Source of the DNA: Boswellia sacra
Taxonomy: Eukaryota; Streptophyta; Magnoliopsida; Sapindales; Burseraceae
Assembly: GCA_013180625.2 (NCBI GenBank)
Contig: SNVD02013850.1
Coordinates: 1 to 64,000, forward strand
DNA: 64,000 nt
Reading direction: 5' to 3'
Part shown: in pieces, positions 23,111 to 34,899 of the stretch
How the letters are laid out: every line of letters begins with the position of its first letter
Numbering within the stretch: the stretch's first letter is position 1
Notes under the pieces: model-generated
Told to the model about the DNA's origin: nothing
Databases searched by the model: none
The model's input: the letters and a program-made list of their open reading frames with translations, nothing else
Program-made: the position numbers and the translations under genes

Positions 23111-24320
23111 TTATGCACCACCAGCTGTATCCATATCTGTAACCCCATCAACTCCTTTGAATACAACACGCAATTTTCTCAGGCATGAGCTTTTCTTGTC
23201 ACTTGTGCCGCTAGTACCAGTCACATGGACAATATCTTTTGGTAATTTACCCATAAGGTCATAAAGTGGTAGACTTAGATTTGACCTGGTCATCTCTTCC
23301 AGAACTGGTGGTGCCTGCATATACAGATTCTTCCCCCGGTGTGTGACACTTGCTTTTGACAACTGAAGCTTAGGATGCTCTTCAAGTTGAGCAATGAACT
23401 GTTGCAACAAAAAGTACAGTTAGGAAGGCATCATATAAACAAACATACTAAAATGACTTAAAAGTGAAACTTGTCAGCTTTATGCAGTTCATGACATTAT
23501 TTCCATCCATCTACAGCTTTTCCCGCCTTGCCCTTGCTTGCAATTCCTGCTGCTTTCAGCCTAAAAACTTGTAAATTGAAAATTATTTGAAAAGTATAGC
23601 TTGACTGTCTTCGGTGAGATCTTTCTGGGTATTAAAAAAAATGAAGTATTCAATCAGATCTCCTAAACATGGAGACACATTTCTGATTACGTAGTTCAAT
23701 TAGTATAGGTACAGATACAACTGGAATCCGACGGCTCTCATTAGCTTCGTTCAATAAACATGTTCATGGGGCCTTAACAAATCAAACAGGTAAACATTAG
23801 GGTTGATGCAGGTTGTTTCCGCTTAAATACTTCATAATCGGGAGGTTAAAGTACGATTCCCATTTTAACAATGGCTAGCTAACACTAACACTATCAAATA
23901 ACGAGAACAAAACAGACAAATTAATAGTTAGATATAAGAATTTGATTCTTTGGACAAGTTGAATGAACCAAAATAACATTGGGTTAGGCCACAATTCCTC
24001 AAAAGGCATACAAGGCCATATAATGCTAATCCAACTACAGTTTCATCCTTAAGCAACAGAAAGAAACATGTACCACGTGCATGATTAGAAACTAAAAGCA
24101 TAAATTCATTTGCCAAGTAAAAATATTTCCAGAAAAAAAAAAACATTAAGGACATAAGCCCGGTATAATAGAGAACAATGATCACAATAGAAGCTTACCT
24201 TTTCTAAAGTAACTGATGTGTCCAACTCAATAAGAACCCCTGGACCACACACAAGACAGTCCTTGTCCCTCACAAATTCAGTCACTTTTATATGTAATCC
24301 TTCAACACCATTATACCTAC

Positions 24321-24360
<40 letters not shown>

Positions 24361-27300
24361 AGGACATTTTATGCACACGAAGCACATTCTAGGAGCGGCA
24401 AGCTTCAATATTGAATTTCTGCATTTAGAACTGAAGTACGGAATTCATTTCTAGCATAACAAAGGAAGACTATAAGTATTTGCAGCCTGTGGTTGAACCT
24501 TTAAACTTATTGTTTTAAACTGAAAAACATATGAAACCTTCCTATAACAGTAGCAAGCTTTCAGATAAGATATTTAGAAAAGATGCTTTGGCATCTAATT
24601 GTGACAGATCTATACACAACTAAAACATTTCGGAAAAGCAGCTTTAGTAAACCTACTTTGGTTGATGAGGAATTCAAGGACAATATATAACCAAAATATG
24701 CTGTATAACCAACATTTCCACAAAGTTATATGAGCTTGATCATTTCCAAGGAACAAATAATTGAAGATGTTACACATGTTTTCTATTGGGAAAAATGGGG
24801 TAGAAAACATCTCCAGAGGGTTCTGTTCCGTGATTGCTAAGGGGAGAAAGGCTAAATCTTAAAAGACCATAAAGGTTGGATATGATACATTTCACAACAT
24901 TTGTTCACAAGTAGCAATTCGAAGAATCAGTTATATGGGAAGCCAGGAGTAGTAATATTAAACTACTGGCTAGAAGCCCAAATTAATGTTAATTAATCAT
25001 GCACATTACAGAAAAGAAATGAAAAATAAAAAAAGGAAAACTGATTCCATCAATCAAACAGAGCGATAAAAAACACTAAAAGGACAAGTACATGACTATA
25101 ATAGATGCAACAAAACATACTACTAGAGGGCTTCCAATAAAATTCCATTTTGGCTTTGTGAGGCAGAGATTAAAACATGAGAACTGAACATTTTTCTTCG
25201 GTTGGAAATGCTGGTGCTTCAGTCCAGACACTATTACAAATATAGCCAGTAGAATCATTAACATTAAAAATATAGCTCACTTATATTTAATTGAACATAG
25301 GCAAGTCAAAATAGAGTAGTCACATTTTAACCATACACTTCTTGTTAAAGAGTTACATAGCTAGAAGCCAAGCCGTTAGAAGAAGAAAAGATGAATGACT
25401 GAGACATACGTAAGATAGTTTGATAGAGTTTTGCTGCATCCTGATGCAATCTTCAAGGTTTCGAGGGCACATGCAGCTGATATAATTGCATTGGTGGAAG
25501 CAATTGCTGGAATGATATTTTTCACAACACCCTGTAAATGATAAAGATCTTACACTAAAACAGGATGTAAAATAAAAAAGATAAAGTAACTTTTTATGTT
25601 TACAAAACTTCTCAAACCCATGTGTTATTTAAAGAGACAAAAACATTTTAAAAATACAAAAAGTATGCACCCGACTGAAAAAACTAAAAATTTGAATTTT
25701 ATGCACTACTAAAGACAATATGGCATAACAAAAAACATCAGATACCAGACCACGCTGTGGTCAAGCCTAAATAATAAAATTTAATGGAAATAGGGTGTGT
25801 TCTTTTATAAATCCAATATTTTTGTTTTCAATTGAATTTAGGAATATATGATTGATTCTGAATTATTTTGAATTTTGAAAAGAATATGTAGTTGAGATTG
25901 AACGTAAATTGCATTGAAAAATGTGCAGCACATAACACAGGATTTGGATTCATAAAAGAACAGAGTGTAAATTTTTTACAGTTGTAGAATGCACCTATAC
26001 CTGAGTAAGAGAATATGTAACTCCCGGAATGCCAAAAAGCTCGGCTCTCTTAACAGCCTATCGGAACGGGATAGTGGTAGCATTAGTGAAAGGGCCAATA
26101 ATCAAAATCAATACTAATATAAACATCACACATTAACTCCATGTTATTAACCTCGGAATAGACCCACTTCATATGTTCTGGGTCATCTGGGTCAAACGAC
26201 TTTCCACTATGAACCTGCAAACGAACAGCATGATAACATAAGAAAGCAATAGGCCCAAACCATTACTTTAAGAAGGAAAAAGAGCAAAATATAACCAACA
26301 CACTACCTCGTCCCATTTGATTAAGTGGGCATATTCAATACAATGTGCAGCATTTCTGGGGGTTTCTGCAAGAGTGCATAAAGGAAACTTTACTTGAGGG
26401 GGGAAAAGCCAGATGGTACACTCGAAGCATGGTGTTGACCCTGGCACAATAACTCTTGCATGGCCCTTGAAGCCTTCAGTACCACCATCTACCATAGGTT
26501 TGACTGTTTCTTCTCGTGGCTTGTCATCAGAATCATAATCTAAGTTTCCAATAAAAAAGATGAGATAATAAACATAAGAACAAGCAAACATAAAATGTAC
26601 TTTGAGAATGAAAATTCGGGTTTACAAAAGCATGAGACAAGATATAGTCATTTAGATGATCAAAACTACTCTTACAATCTTAGAATTGGCATCCCCAAAG
26701 AAGTGAGAAAATCCAAAGGTTTAAAAAACCATGCCAGACATAGACAAGGAATAGGTGAACTTTTAGACAACTGCCCATGCAGTTGCTCTTACATTTATCA
26801 TTGGTGGAAAAACCATTTGACACAAGTCACCTCTGCAATGCCCCACATCATTCAAGCTCATCAGGTGTAAGAAACTTGGAAAGAAGGGGGGGAAAAAAGG
26901 AAGTGGATGCCAAAAGTCAAGAAAAAAAACAAAAAAAATTGAACTTCTATCATTCATTCATCTATGGCATCTAAGGCCACAAATTGTTAGGGTTCATGCC
27001 ACAAGTTTGAGCTATATGCTATTCCTTATACAAACAAGCTCTGATATACAATGCATGCCTGTGCAGCAAGTTATGGTATGTTTGTGATCAGAAAAGAGAC
27101 TCTGTTTGCCCAAATTAATGCCCAGAAGAAATTAAATTGTTTCTTAGACAAATACTAAATCAGAAGAACAATGATGGGGGCTAATCATTATAGTACAGTT
27201 GAATATAACAAAAGGAAAACAAAGGCCGAATACAGCAATTTGACGTTAATAAAAATGAGGTCCGACACAAAGGGATTGAAAAAAATGAAGGCACTAAAAA

Positions 27301-28631
27301 ATAACTTCAGAACAAAGAAATTCACAGGCATATATAGAGAGACAAACAATTAAAAAATGAATAAGCTAAAATACTTACCAAGAAAACTGCAAGCTACGGC
27401 ATTTATGTAACTCCGAGCTTCAATGGAATCAAGACCAAGGACAATGATATTAAAATCATTATAAAATTCAATATCTTTGTCCTCGATCCGGCAAAAATGA
27501 GGCACGATATTCACGCCACTAATTCTTTCCATAACACGCTTAGCTGCCACCTCAGCCTTTGGCTTGCCAACATCTTCCACCCTATACCAACAACACCAAA
27601 ATTACAGGAAACTTACAATTGAAATTCAATATCCACTCAGTTTATAAACATTCATAACCACCTCACCGAAATACACAATTGCACAAGTATAACTCCAGCA
27701 ACAGGTACCAATTTTCTCTAAAAGTAAGTCCTTTTCTTCAACAACCTCAAAAAATATATAAATAGCCTGGCCCTCTCAAAGTTATTTCTCTTCCTTAACA
27801 CTAACCCACCCCAAGATGAAAATCTTTTCTACCTCTAATCATGGGGGGTTTATCTATATCTTAACCGCTTCATCAGATAAATAACATCCTTAAATATAGA
27901 TAACGGTCACAGAGTGGACACTAAGAGAGCTGACAAACAATATTCTTTGAAAAAAATTCCATCATAGAATTCAATAGGGAGATATATCAACTAAAATTCC
28001 TATAAAGTTCACGCACGAATCCATGTAGAGCATCAATCTCCGTAGAACCAGTAAAAACAAGATAATTGTTCAGCTTTGTATATATATATATCAGCCATTT
28101 TTACGTCTCCTTAAACTCATCACCATAATCAACCCTTTATTTACCTTGACTACCATATAATACAACTTAAGTTCACAAAAATTTAAAAATAAAAAAAAGG
28201 AACCACGTATCTTTAGCTGAAGTTTTAGCAATTTCAACTTTTCCTTTAAGTTCAGTGTGAGAATCTCAGCTGTCGACGGGGTCTAATTTCTGACAGAAAA
28301 CTGAACTATTAATTTCAAATCAATTCCAAGTTAACAGCACATTCTACACTGATGGGATTGAATTAAAAAGGAAAACCTGAAGAGAAACTGGCGATTGAGA
28401 TTGGAAACTTCAATACGATCCATGTCAATAACCTCTAGGTTTTTAAAACCCGACAAAGCCAGGTCCTTTAACAGCTCACACCCCAACCCACCAGCCCCAA
28501 CCACCAAGATGCGCGCATACTCTTGTAGGTCTTCTCTCAACTGCAACCCAAAAAAAAAAAAAAAACAGTGTTCCCGAAATATCAGAATTAAGAAAAAGTT
28601 ATCGCACGCCAGGTGTTCGTGAAAATGTCAC

Positions 28632-28684
<53 letters not shown>

Positions 28685-28795
28685 AATTATTACTTCGGCG
28701 CCGGGTTCGAAAGTAGGACCGACGAGATTACCGGGTCGGAGGAGAAGCTTGTCAAGGTCTCGAGATCGGCTGGGTGGCGCAGTCGCGTCGGCCAT
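23111..28795 (-). CDS. ECR1: NEDD8/RUB-activating enzyme E1 catalytic subunit
   Basis: ECR1 pairs with AXR1 to adenylate RUB/NEDD8, load it on its active cysteine and pass it to the E2 RCE1 for cullin modification. Exons: 28,795-28,694; 28,540-28,377; 27,581-27,379; 26,539-26,307; 26,214-26,152; 26,057-26,001; 25,531-25,410; 24,316-24,199; 23,398-23,111. All borders are GT-AG and the sum is 1,350 nt, or 449 aa, close to the Arabidopsis protein. The nucleotide-binding motif [15 protein letters not shown] is at residues 47-61. The catalytic Cys is C211 in [11 protein letters not shown]. Likely zinc ligands are CFEC (194-197) and CLVC (335-338). The C-terminal 95 residues form the E2-recruiting ubiquitin-fold part. 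The start is fixed by [10 protein letters not shown], followed by the family phrase [16 protein letters not shown]. Introns carry two (GA)n runs and a MITE. The gene appears intact. Confidence 0.96.
24325..24357. repeat. (GA)n microsatellite in ECR1 intron 7
   Basis: About 16 AG repeats directly upstream (in gene sense) of the exon 8 acceptor. On the minus strand it is a (CT)n tract next to the acceptor and so may serve as its polypyrimidine tract. Confidence 0.9.
25792..25965 (+). mobile_element. MITE in ECR1 intron 6 (family A)
   Basis: Begins agggtgtgttcttttataaa, has the family core ttcaattgaatttaggaata and ttgcattgaaaaatgtgca, and ends ggattcataaaagaac, inverted to the start. It shares the whole layout with 59,104-59,275. 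No matching target duplication is seen here, so the copy is older. Confidence 0.75.
28634..28679. repeat. (GA)n microsatellite in ECR1 intron 1
   Basis: About 23 GA units, 12-15 bp inside the intron from the exon 1 donor. It reads (CT)n in the transcript. A likely polymorphic marker. Confidence 0.95.
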
Positions 28796-29500
28796 TGCAA
28801 CAATTATTATTATCCTTGCTAGCTATTGCTACTGCTAGTTCTAGTGCTATTGGGCAGTTGTTTTTGTTTGAAGGCCGTTGAGAGAATATGGCGTTGTACA
28901 TGGAACGGAGATGTAAATCGTGGCTTGGCTTTCACGCTCTTAAGTGTGTGTTAGCCTTTTAAACCTGCGCCTTCATAATAGTCCTTTTTCTTTTTTTTTT
29001 TCAAATTGGGCTTGGCGGTGGAAATGCAACCGAAGTTCGTGTTGAGATGCGGTCAGTGCAATTTGAGTAGTATGGCTGGACCAGTCTTGGATTTGTGATT
29101 TTATGTATATTACTGATTAACGAATCACAGTTGTCTTCAATAATTCCCTTATTAATATTCCACATTCATTAATTGTCACCAAATATTTGTTTTTAGGTGG
29201 ATGACCACATAATATTTTAACCATTCATCTGTAGTTGAAAGTAAAATAAAACCAAGAGCATTTTCAAATTAATATCATAACATTAATCGTTGATCTAATT
29301 GTTAAAAATAATCTAATAATATAAAAAAATGAATAAAAAATGATATTACATTAATTTAAAATTACTACATTTCATTTGATAATCATTTATTAATTATATA
29401 TTGTTGTAGATACTTATTTAAGATGAGCTTTATTCTAAAGGATGTCGAATCATTCCAGTTTGTTCGCAACCTTCTGTTGAGTTGATTTCAACAATTCATC
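28796..29500. other. ECR1 5' flank / intergenic
   Basis: The stretch holds a TAT/ATT-rich leader (28,800-28,820) and no clear TATA box. ECR1 is a housekeeping gene, and many of those lack one. No other feature is seen. Confidence 0.4.
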
Positions 29501-29508
29501 ATTTACAT

Positions 29509-30021
29509 TAAGGGTGGCAATTCGTGTCATTTGTGTCGACCCATTTAATTATTCGTGTCAAGACATGAAACACGGGTCCGACACGGTTATTAAACGTGTT
29601 ACACACATGTTATAATCGTATCATATTTAATTTACATAATTTATTTAATTGTTTAACCTAGTTATGCATAATATATTATATTCTATATAGTTATATCAAT
29701 TAAAATTATTTTTAGAATATAAACAATTGTTCGTATAAAATATTGTTAAAATTATCATAATTTATTATTTTGTAAATTAATTTACTTTATAATATAAATT
29801 TTCAGTTTTATAATATATATATTGTAAGAATTTAACAATTTATATCATTAAATGAGCTTATATGTTCAGTATAGACAAAATATGTTTAACTATTTGTGTC
29901 ATTATACGGGTTGACGTGTTGAATACTTTTAACACGAATCCGACCTATTTATTAATCGTGTATCGTGTTCATATCGTAATCATGTCGTGTTCGCATGTCA
30001 TGACCCAAATTGCTACTCCTA
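29509..30021. mobile_element. hAT-like MITE, 513 bp, perfect 8-bp target duplication
   Basis: The left end TAAGGGTGGCAATTCGTGTC and the right end (complement TTAGGAGTAGCAATTTGGGTC, inner part similar) are inverted repeats. The flanks are identical: ATTTACAT at 29,501-29,508 and 30,022-30,029. The inner text is rich in cgtgtc/gacacg words. No open frame above 63 codons. The 8-bp duplication and the TAGGGGTGGCAA-like end point to hAT. Confidence 0.9.
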
Positions 30022-30029
30022 ATTTACAT

Positions 30030-30578
30030 TTCGAAGTATTGAAAGTTACATGAAATGAGCAACATGCCAATGCTCATGCAACCTGAAGCAGAGAGTTACA
30101 TATTAATGGCTTCCCCTGTTAACAGTACAGAATAATGCCTAGATATTAAATTGCAATTGAAGGTTGGTCAGATGAGATTTAAGCTGCCAACTGCCAACAG
30201 GACTTCGTAATTTCTTAACAATTTTGAAAGAATAATATCAGCTAATGTAATCACAACAGAACACCCATTTTGAGGCAAAAAAAATTAAAATTAAAATTGA
30301 AAAAAGAAAACTATGGTTCGTTGGTGATCCATCCAGGCCATCAAATCAGGCCCCATCTTTTTTCTAATCAACAACCATTATCTGAGGAAACACTTGGGTC
30401 CTCAAACTGATCATCAGCAGCGTCACAATCTTAGATCCCATTTAACCTTGCCGCAAAACTTTATTTACAGCATGCTATATTTTTATTTTGTCTTTGTTGG
30501 ATAACTTATGTCATTTTATGTGCAAGAGCTCCCATATACCTACATGGTACAAAAAAATTCAGAGGCTTTCTACATCAA
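30030..30578. other. 3' flank of the TBL gene
   Basis: No feature beyond the expected 3' UTR of the minus-strand TBL gene. Confidence 0.4.
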
Positions 30579-33500
30579 TTAAACCTGTGCTCTATATGTT
30601 GATGTGTTGAGTGCATGAGCAGCATCTCGCTTTAAGAACAGTGCATAGAGTAGCTCATTCCAAGTATCAGGGACTCCGGGCAGACACCAGTGGCTGCAAT
30701 CCTGCCGATGGATGGGTGCAGGGCCATCGGAACCTAAATAATACAGGGATGAATGCCCATCTTTCCTTCGAGCACTCATATACGTTATATTCAATACATT
30801 GTATTCCCCAGCGTTTGCATGAGCTGATAACACATCATTGATGATTTTGAATTGAGCCCAAGTTCCCAGTGGCACCAGTGATGATCCCAACTCTGGCAAT
30901 GACTCCATGTGGCAGGTTCCCCCAGTCCTCCAATCTCCACCTCTGCAATGTTATGCATATTCAGCTTCTTAGAACAGAATCCATAATTGCATACACAAAT
31001 TTATTTAACATCAAAAGTGCCCTTACATAGGCATCTTTGGAGCATGCCACAGACCAACATGTCAAGATAAAAAGTAGACTAAGGGAATAATTTTGGGATT
31101 CAGTAGGTCCAAAAAGGAAAAATATACAGCTCAAATATTAATTTTCTAACTCAGAATATTATGGAAAAAGACAATAAATTCGGAACTAAAGGATGAAAGT
31201 GAAGTTCTAGGCATGGCATAAAGCATCAATCTGTCAATTGCAAACATAAAGACAACACATTTTTTCATGCTTGTATTGGTAAGTGATTTTAAATATCCGA
31301 GCAAAAAAATCAAGGAAGTTAAAAAAAAAAAACACATAGCAATTTTGCATGAAAACACACACGCACACACACACACACAAATATATATGGCATTGTTCAA
31401 CTGGTAGAGTCATTTAATGCTTAATCCAACCATGACACTAAGTTTTTTAGAAGTGTTAAAACCCTAAAAGTTAAAAAAATAAATCTGAGGGTTAAAAGAG
31501 TTGAACATGCAAAATGCAAGAAAATTAGAGGAAACTAATGGGAGGAAATCAAACCAACCTGAAGTGTACAGGTGCAAATGTACGAAAGAAGACCTGGGTC
31601 TTGCTTGTATCCACTTCATTGTGTATCCAGTTCACCACAGTTTCTAAAGACCTCTTATATGCATCCTCTGTCTTCATTTCCATTTTTACCTCATTCCCTT
31701 CTTGAAAGTAACAACCCCTGATCAATCAATAAAAATATTAGAAGTCAAGTTTGACTGAAACTCAAGTTAAAATATAAAGACATGCTACAAGCAAGTATTC
31801 AATTTCGGGCAATAATATTTTTCCTACACTTATACAACAGACAAAATCCAAAAGCTCACATACAATATTCACTTAGTGAGCACATATACACATGCAACTC
31901 TCATCACAACATGACACAACAGATGCTACAATGTAGGACCATTGTTGTTGATATAATTTGAAAATAACCCATGCAAGTGATCTTCATCAAGTTTTATGAA
32001 ATCATAAATCATTCTGGAACCCACAAGGTTGGGTGGGACCCTCTTAAACAGTCATAGAAATCACAATAATTAAGATATTAATCCTTTTCCAAAAGCAGCA
32101 CGGCTTAAGAGATTATCATAAACCATAGATCAAAAGTTCCAAAGAGAAAAGAATGCACATCAGAATCATAACATCAATCCACTGCAGAACCATACAAGCA
32201 AATAAGTGATACTCCTCAAACCATAAAAAGTGACTTTCTTAAAAGTAAGGCTGTTAGAAGGTTACACACAGGTGTCCTGTTACTCATCTAAACATAGATT
32301 TAAGTTCCTGTTACTCATTTAAACCTAGATTTAGATGTCCTATTATTCATTTAAACCTAGAATTAACACAACTAATACCTACCCACAAGGGCCCTCCATG
32401 AATCTTGTTTACAAATTTCAACCCATAAGATACTGATTATGACATTTCTGAACTGCCACCAAGTACTATCATTGTATATATCCACCTTCAGTTACACCAC
32501 AGACCTTCAAATCATTTTGTAAATATGAAAATGGTCAGCTGAAGAGATTAATTCACCTAATCGACCTTCAATTTTGGAAATTACTTCCAAGTCTCTTTCC
32601 ACATGTCCTTTAATGAAGGGGGGTGTTATACAAGCAAATATTTAATATACACAAACCTCACAGCATACTTTTTGAAGAGTATTTTTCTATATGAAATTTC
32701 TTGCTACAATTTTAGAACTTGCCCATTACAAACCTTCTATCATATACAAACAAACCATACAGAAGACGAAGAAGAAGAAGTATCAGTACTAGAGTTAGAG
32801 AATTAATTCACCCTCTTATTGTCTTCTCATAATTCCACCAATGCCCTGTATTGAAGACCAGTACATCTGCATCTTTCCACTTAGAAGCAGTCCAATCCAT
32901 TTGATCCAATCTTAGGGTTATCCTAACCTTTTCAGAGGATCCAGGAGGCGGTCTGCTCTGCAGAACAATAAATGGAGCTCTGTAGTACTCCACAGTGCAA
33001 TTATAGTCCTTAAATTTAAACACCAGGAACCCTTTATGCTTTGTGATTGGGCTACCATTCACTTCATAGATTGAATCTTTATCGGGGACTGCAGAAGCGA
33101 GCATGCATAGAAGTGATTCCCATTGATTTCTTCCTATTGAGTCGCCAACAAAAACTAACCGTTTGTTCTGCAGTTTCTTCAACATCAGTTTTGCATCAAA
33201 TCTGATAGCGGCAAAACCACAAAAGCAAGAAATATTTTAAATATTCTTACTTTTCTAAAGTAGATTGAGAAATGTAATGCCAAAAGATGAAAAGACACAA
33301 AGCAACTTATCTAAAACCACAAATCCAAGATTATAATATTAACAAACTACGGGGGAAACAAAAAAGTAAGAAAATTTCCCCTGAAACTAAGGAATCCAAT
33401 GAAACAAAGATATGACACAGAACCATCCATTAGAAAGTTGCAGTAAATTAGACAACTATACAGCCATGCACTGGTAAAATCCTTAGTTCAATAAAATTAA

Positions 33501-34533
33501 CGATGTCATATTCTCTCTTTTTATGAAAGGTAATTACCAAGTAAGACAAGACACATAAATCCTAGCTAATTAGCTGACAAAACAGCGACACAATTTCAAG
33601 AAAAGTCATTTGTCTTGATTGCTTAAATGCTTGGAATCATTATCCGGAAATTTCACGGTTGAAGCTAATCAACGGATGAAACTGAAGTACAGGTAGGAGA
33701 GAAAAACAGGAACTTATGGCTAAAACCAAGACAATTGCGGAAAACTAAGAAAGTTAAAGACAAATTGACAAATCATGGAGAAGTGTATACTTGCAATTGG
33801 CATTGAAAATTCAACCGTTCTTTTTCTTTGAAACGTATACAAAAACTTTGAAATCCTGACAATTTCAAAGACCAGAAAGAAAACTAAAATGATTATAGAC
33901 ACGACATACACAATAAAAATCCTTAAAAAAACCCCTTTTGGTTGCTAAGAAAATGCAGAGAAAAGGCATATACCACACATTTACAAGCCTCATATTTCTC
34001 AATGTCCACTAAATATACCAGACTTTGATCCCCTGTATTTCCCCCTCAGGAACTTAAAAAATAAAATAAAAAATAAAAAAAGGGACATACCTTGGCAAGT
34101 TGCAACTTTTGGGTTGCCATCTCCACTTCAAATAGAACAAATCAGGCCTTCCATTCTCAATACATCTAAACCCATAATCTAAGAATTTGCAATCTTTTGA
34201 TTGATACAAAGGGTAGTTCTTATCCCACACCCAATCTCCATCAAACAAATCACATTCATTCCTCTTCTCACTCAAAAAATCAACTCTTTTCTTGTTCTCA
34301 GTAGACCCATTATCCAGCTTCACCCACCTGAACCTCTCTGATTTGCCCGGAACAGTGTACCCTCTAGGCACCGCCCGGTAGTCCAAGTAAAAGAAGCAGC
34401 AAATCACACACACAGTTATGAACAAGAATCCAAAGCCTAAGTACGGCTCAAACAGCTTCAACCGCTTGAATTTCTTGAAAAAATAAGAAATTGGCATGGC
34501 TTCAAGGTCCAGCTGAGATGGGGGCTTGGACAT
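30579..34533 (-). CDS. TBL (trichome birefringence-like) polysaccharide O-acetyltransferase-like protein
   Basis: Exons: 34,533-34,091; 33,201-32,812; 31,717-31,559; 30,942-30,579, all GT-AG, 1,356 nt, 451 aa. Residues about 30-52 form one membrane segment ([18 protein letters not shown]), giving a type II Golgi protein. A TBL domain follows with [11 protein letters not shown] and CRPNGRP-like CIENGRPD. The PC-esterase part has the nucleophile motif [13 protein letters not shown] (Ser169) and, near the end, the DxxH motif DCSHWCLPG (Asp412, His415). The family transfers acetyl groups to xylan, pectin and related wall polymers in the Golgi. From overall wording and from gene order it is probably the TBL10/TBL11 clade; TBL10 has been linked to rhamnogalacturonan I acetylation. 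The exact substrate here is not shown by the sequence. The frame is intact with all catalytic residues. Confidence 0.93.
31349..31379. repeat. (CA)n microsatellite in a TBL intron
   Basis: acacacacgcacacacacac, an almost pure CA run inside the intron between exons 3 and 4. Confidence 0.9.
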
Positions 34534-34804
34534 TTGGACTAAAAATCAAATTTTGCAGAGTGGATATTGTTTCTTGCGAGAGAATGATCAATCTAAGATA
34601 GTTAAAGGAATAGAAAAGCAAGAGGTGTGGTGCTCAAGCAAAACATCATCCATAGCCAATGGTAATGAATATGAAGCGGTTCTCCGAACTCTGCTTTGCT
34701 TGGTAGGTCAGTTTCGTTTTGGCAATGTTATGAAATCAAATGAGAGGATAAAGAAAGAGAAAGCTAGATGGGTGTGGAGGAAGCAAGGAAGCATTCATGG
34801 AGAA

Positions 34805-34813
34805 ATTATATAT
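34805..34813 (-). promoter_or_regulatory. TATA box of the TBL gene
   Basis: The minus strand reads AAGTATATATAATTTC about 270 bp upstream of the ATG. Distance and sequence are right for a plant core promoter with a leader of roughly 240 nt. Confidence 0.5.
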
Positions 34814-34899
34814 ACTTTCTTCTCCACTTTTTCTCTTCCCTGCTACTTTATTGCAACTAAAAAGATAGAGAGAAAAAGCAGAGTTGGGTTTGGTGAATG

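Noticed and set aside
24106..24408. Longer minus-strand frame at ECR1 exon 8
   Set aside because: The ends outside 24,199-24,316 translate the (CT)n tract and intron; only the exon part is coding.
26595..26974. Plus-strand frames opposite ECR1 intron 3
   Set aside because: Low-complexity A-rich intron sequence on the opposite strand, no homology.
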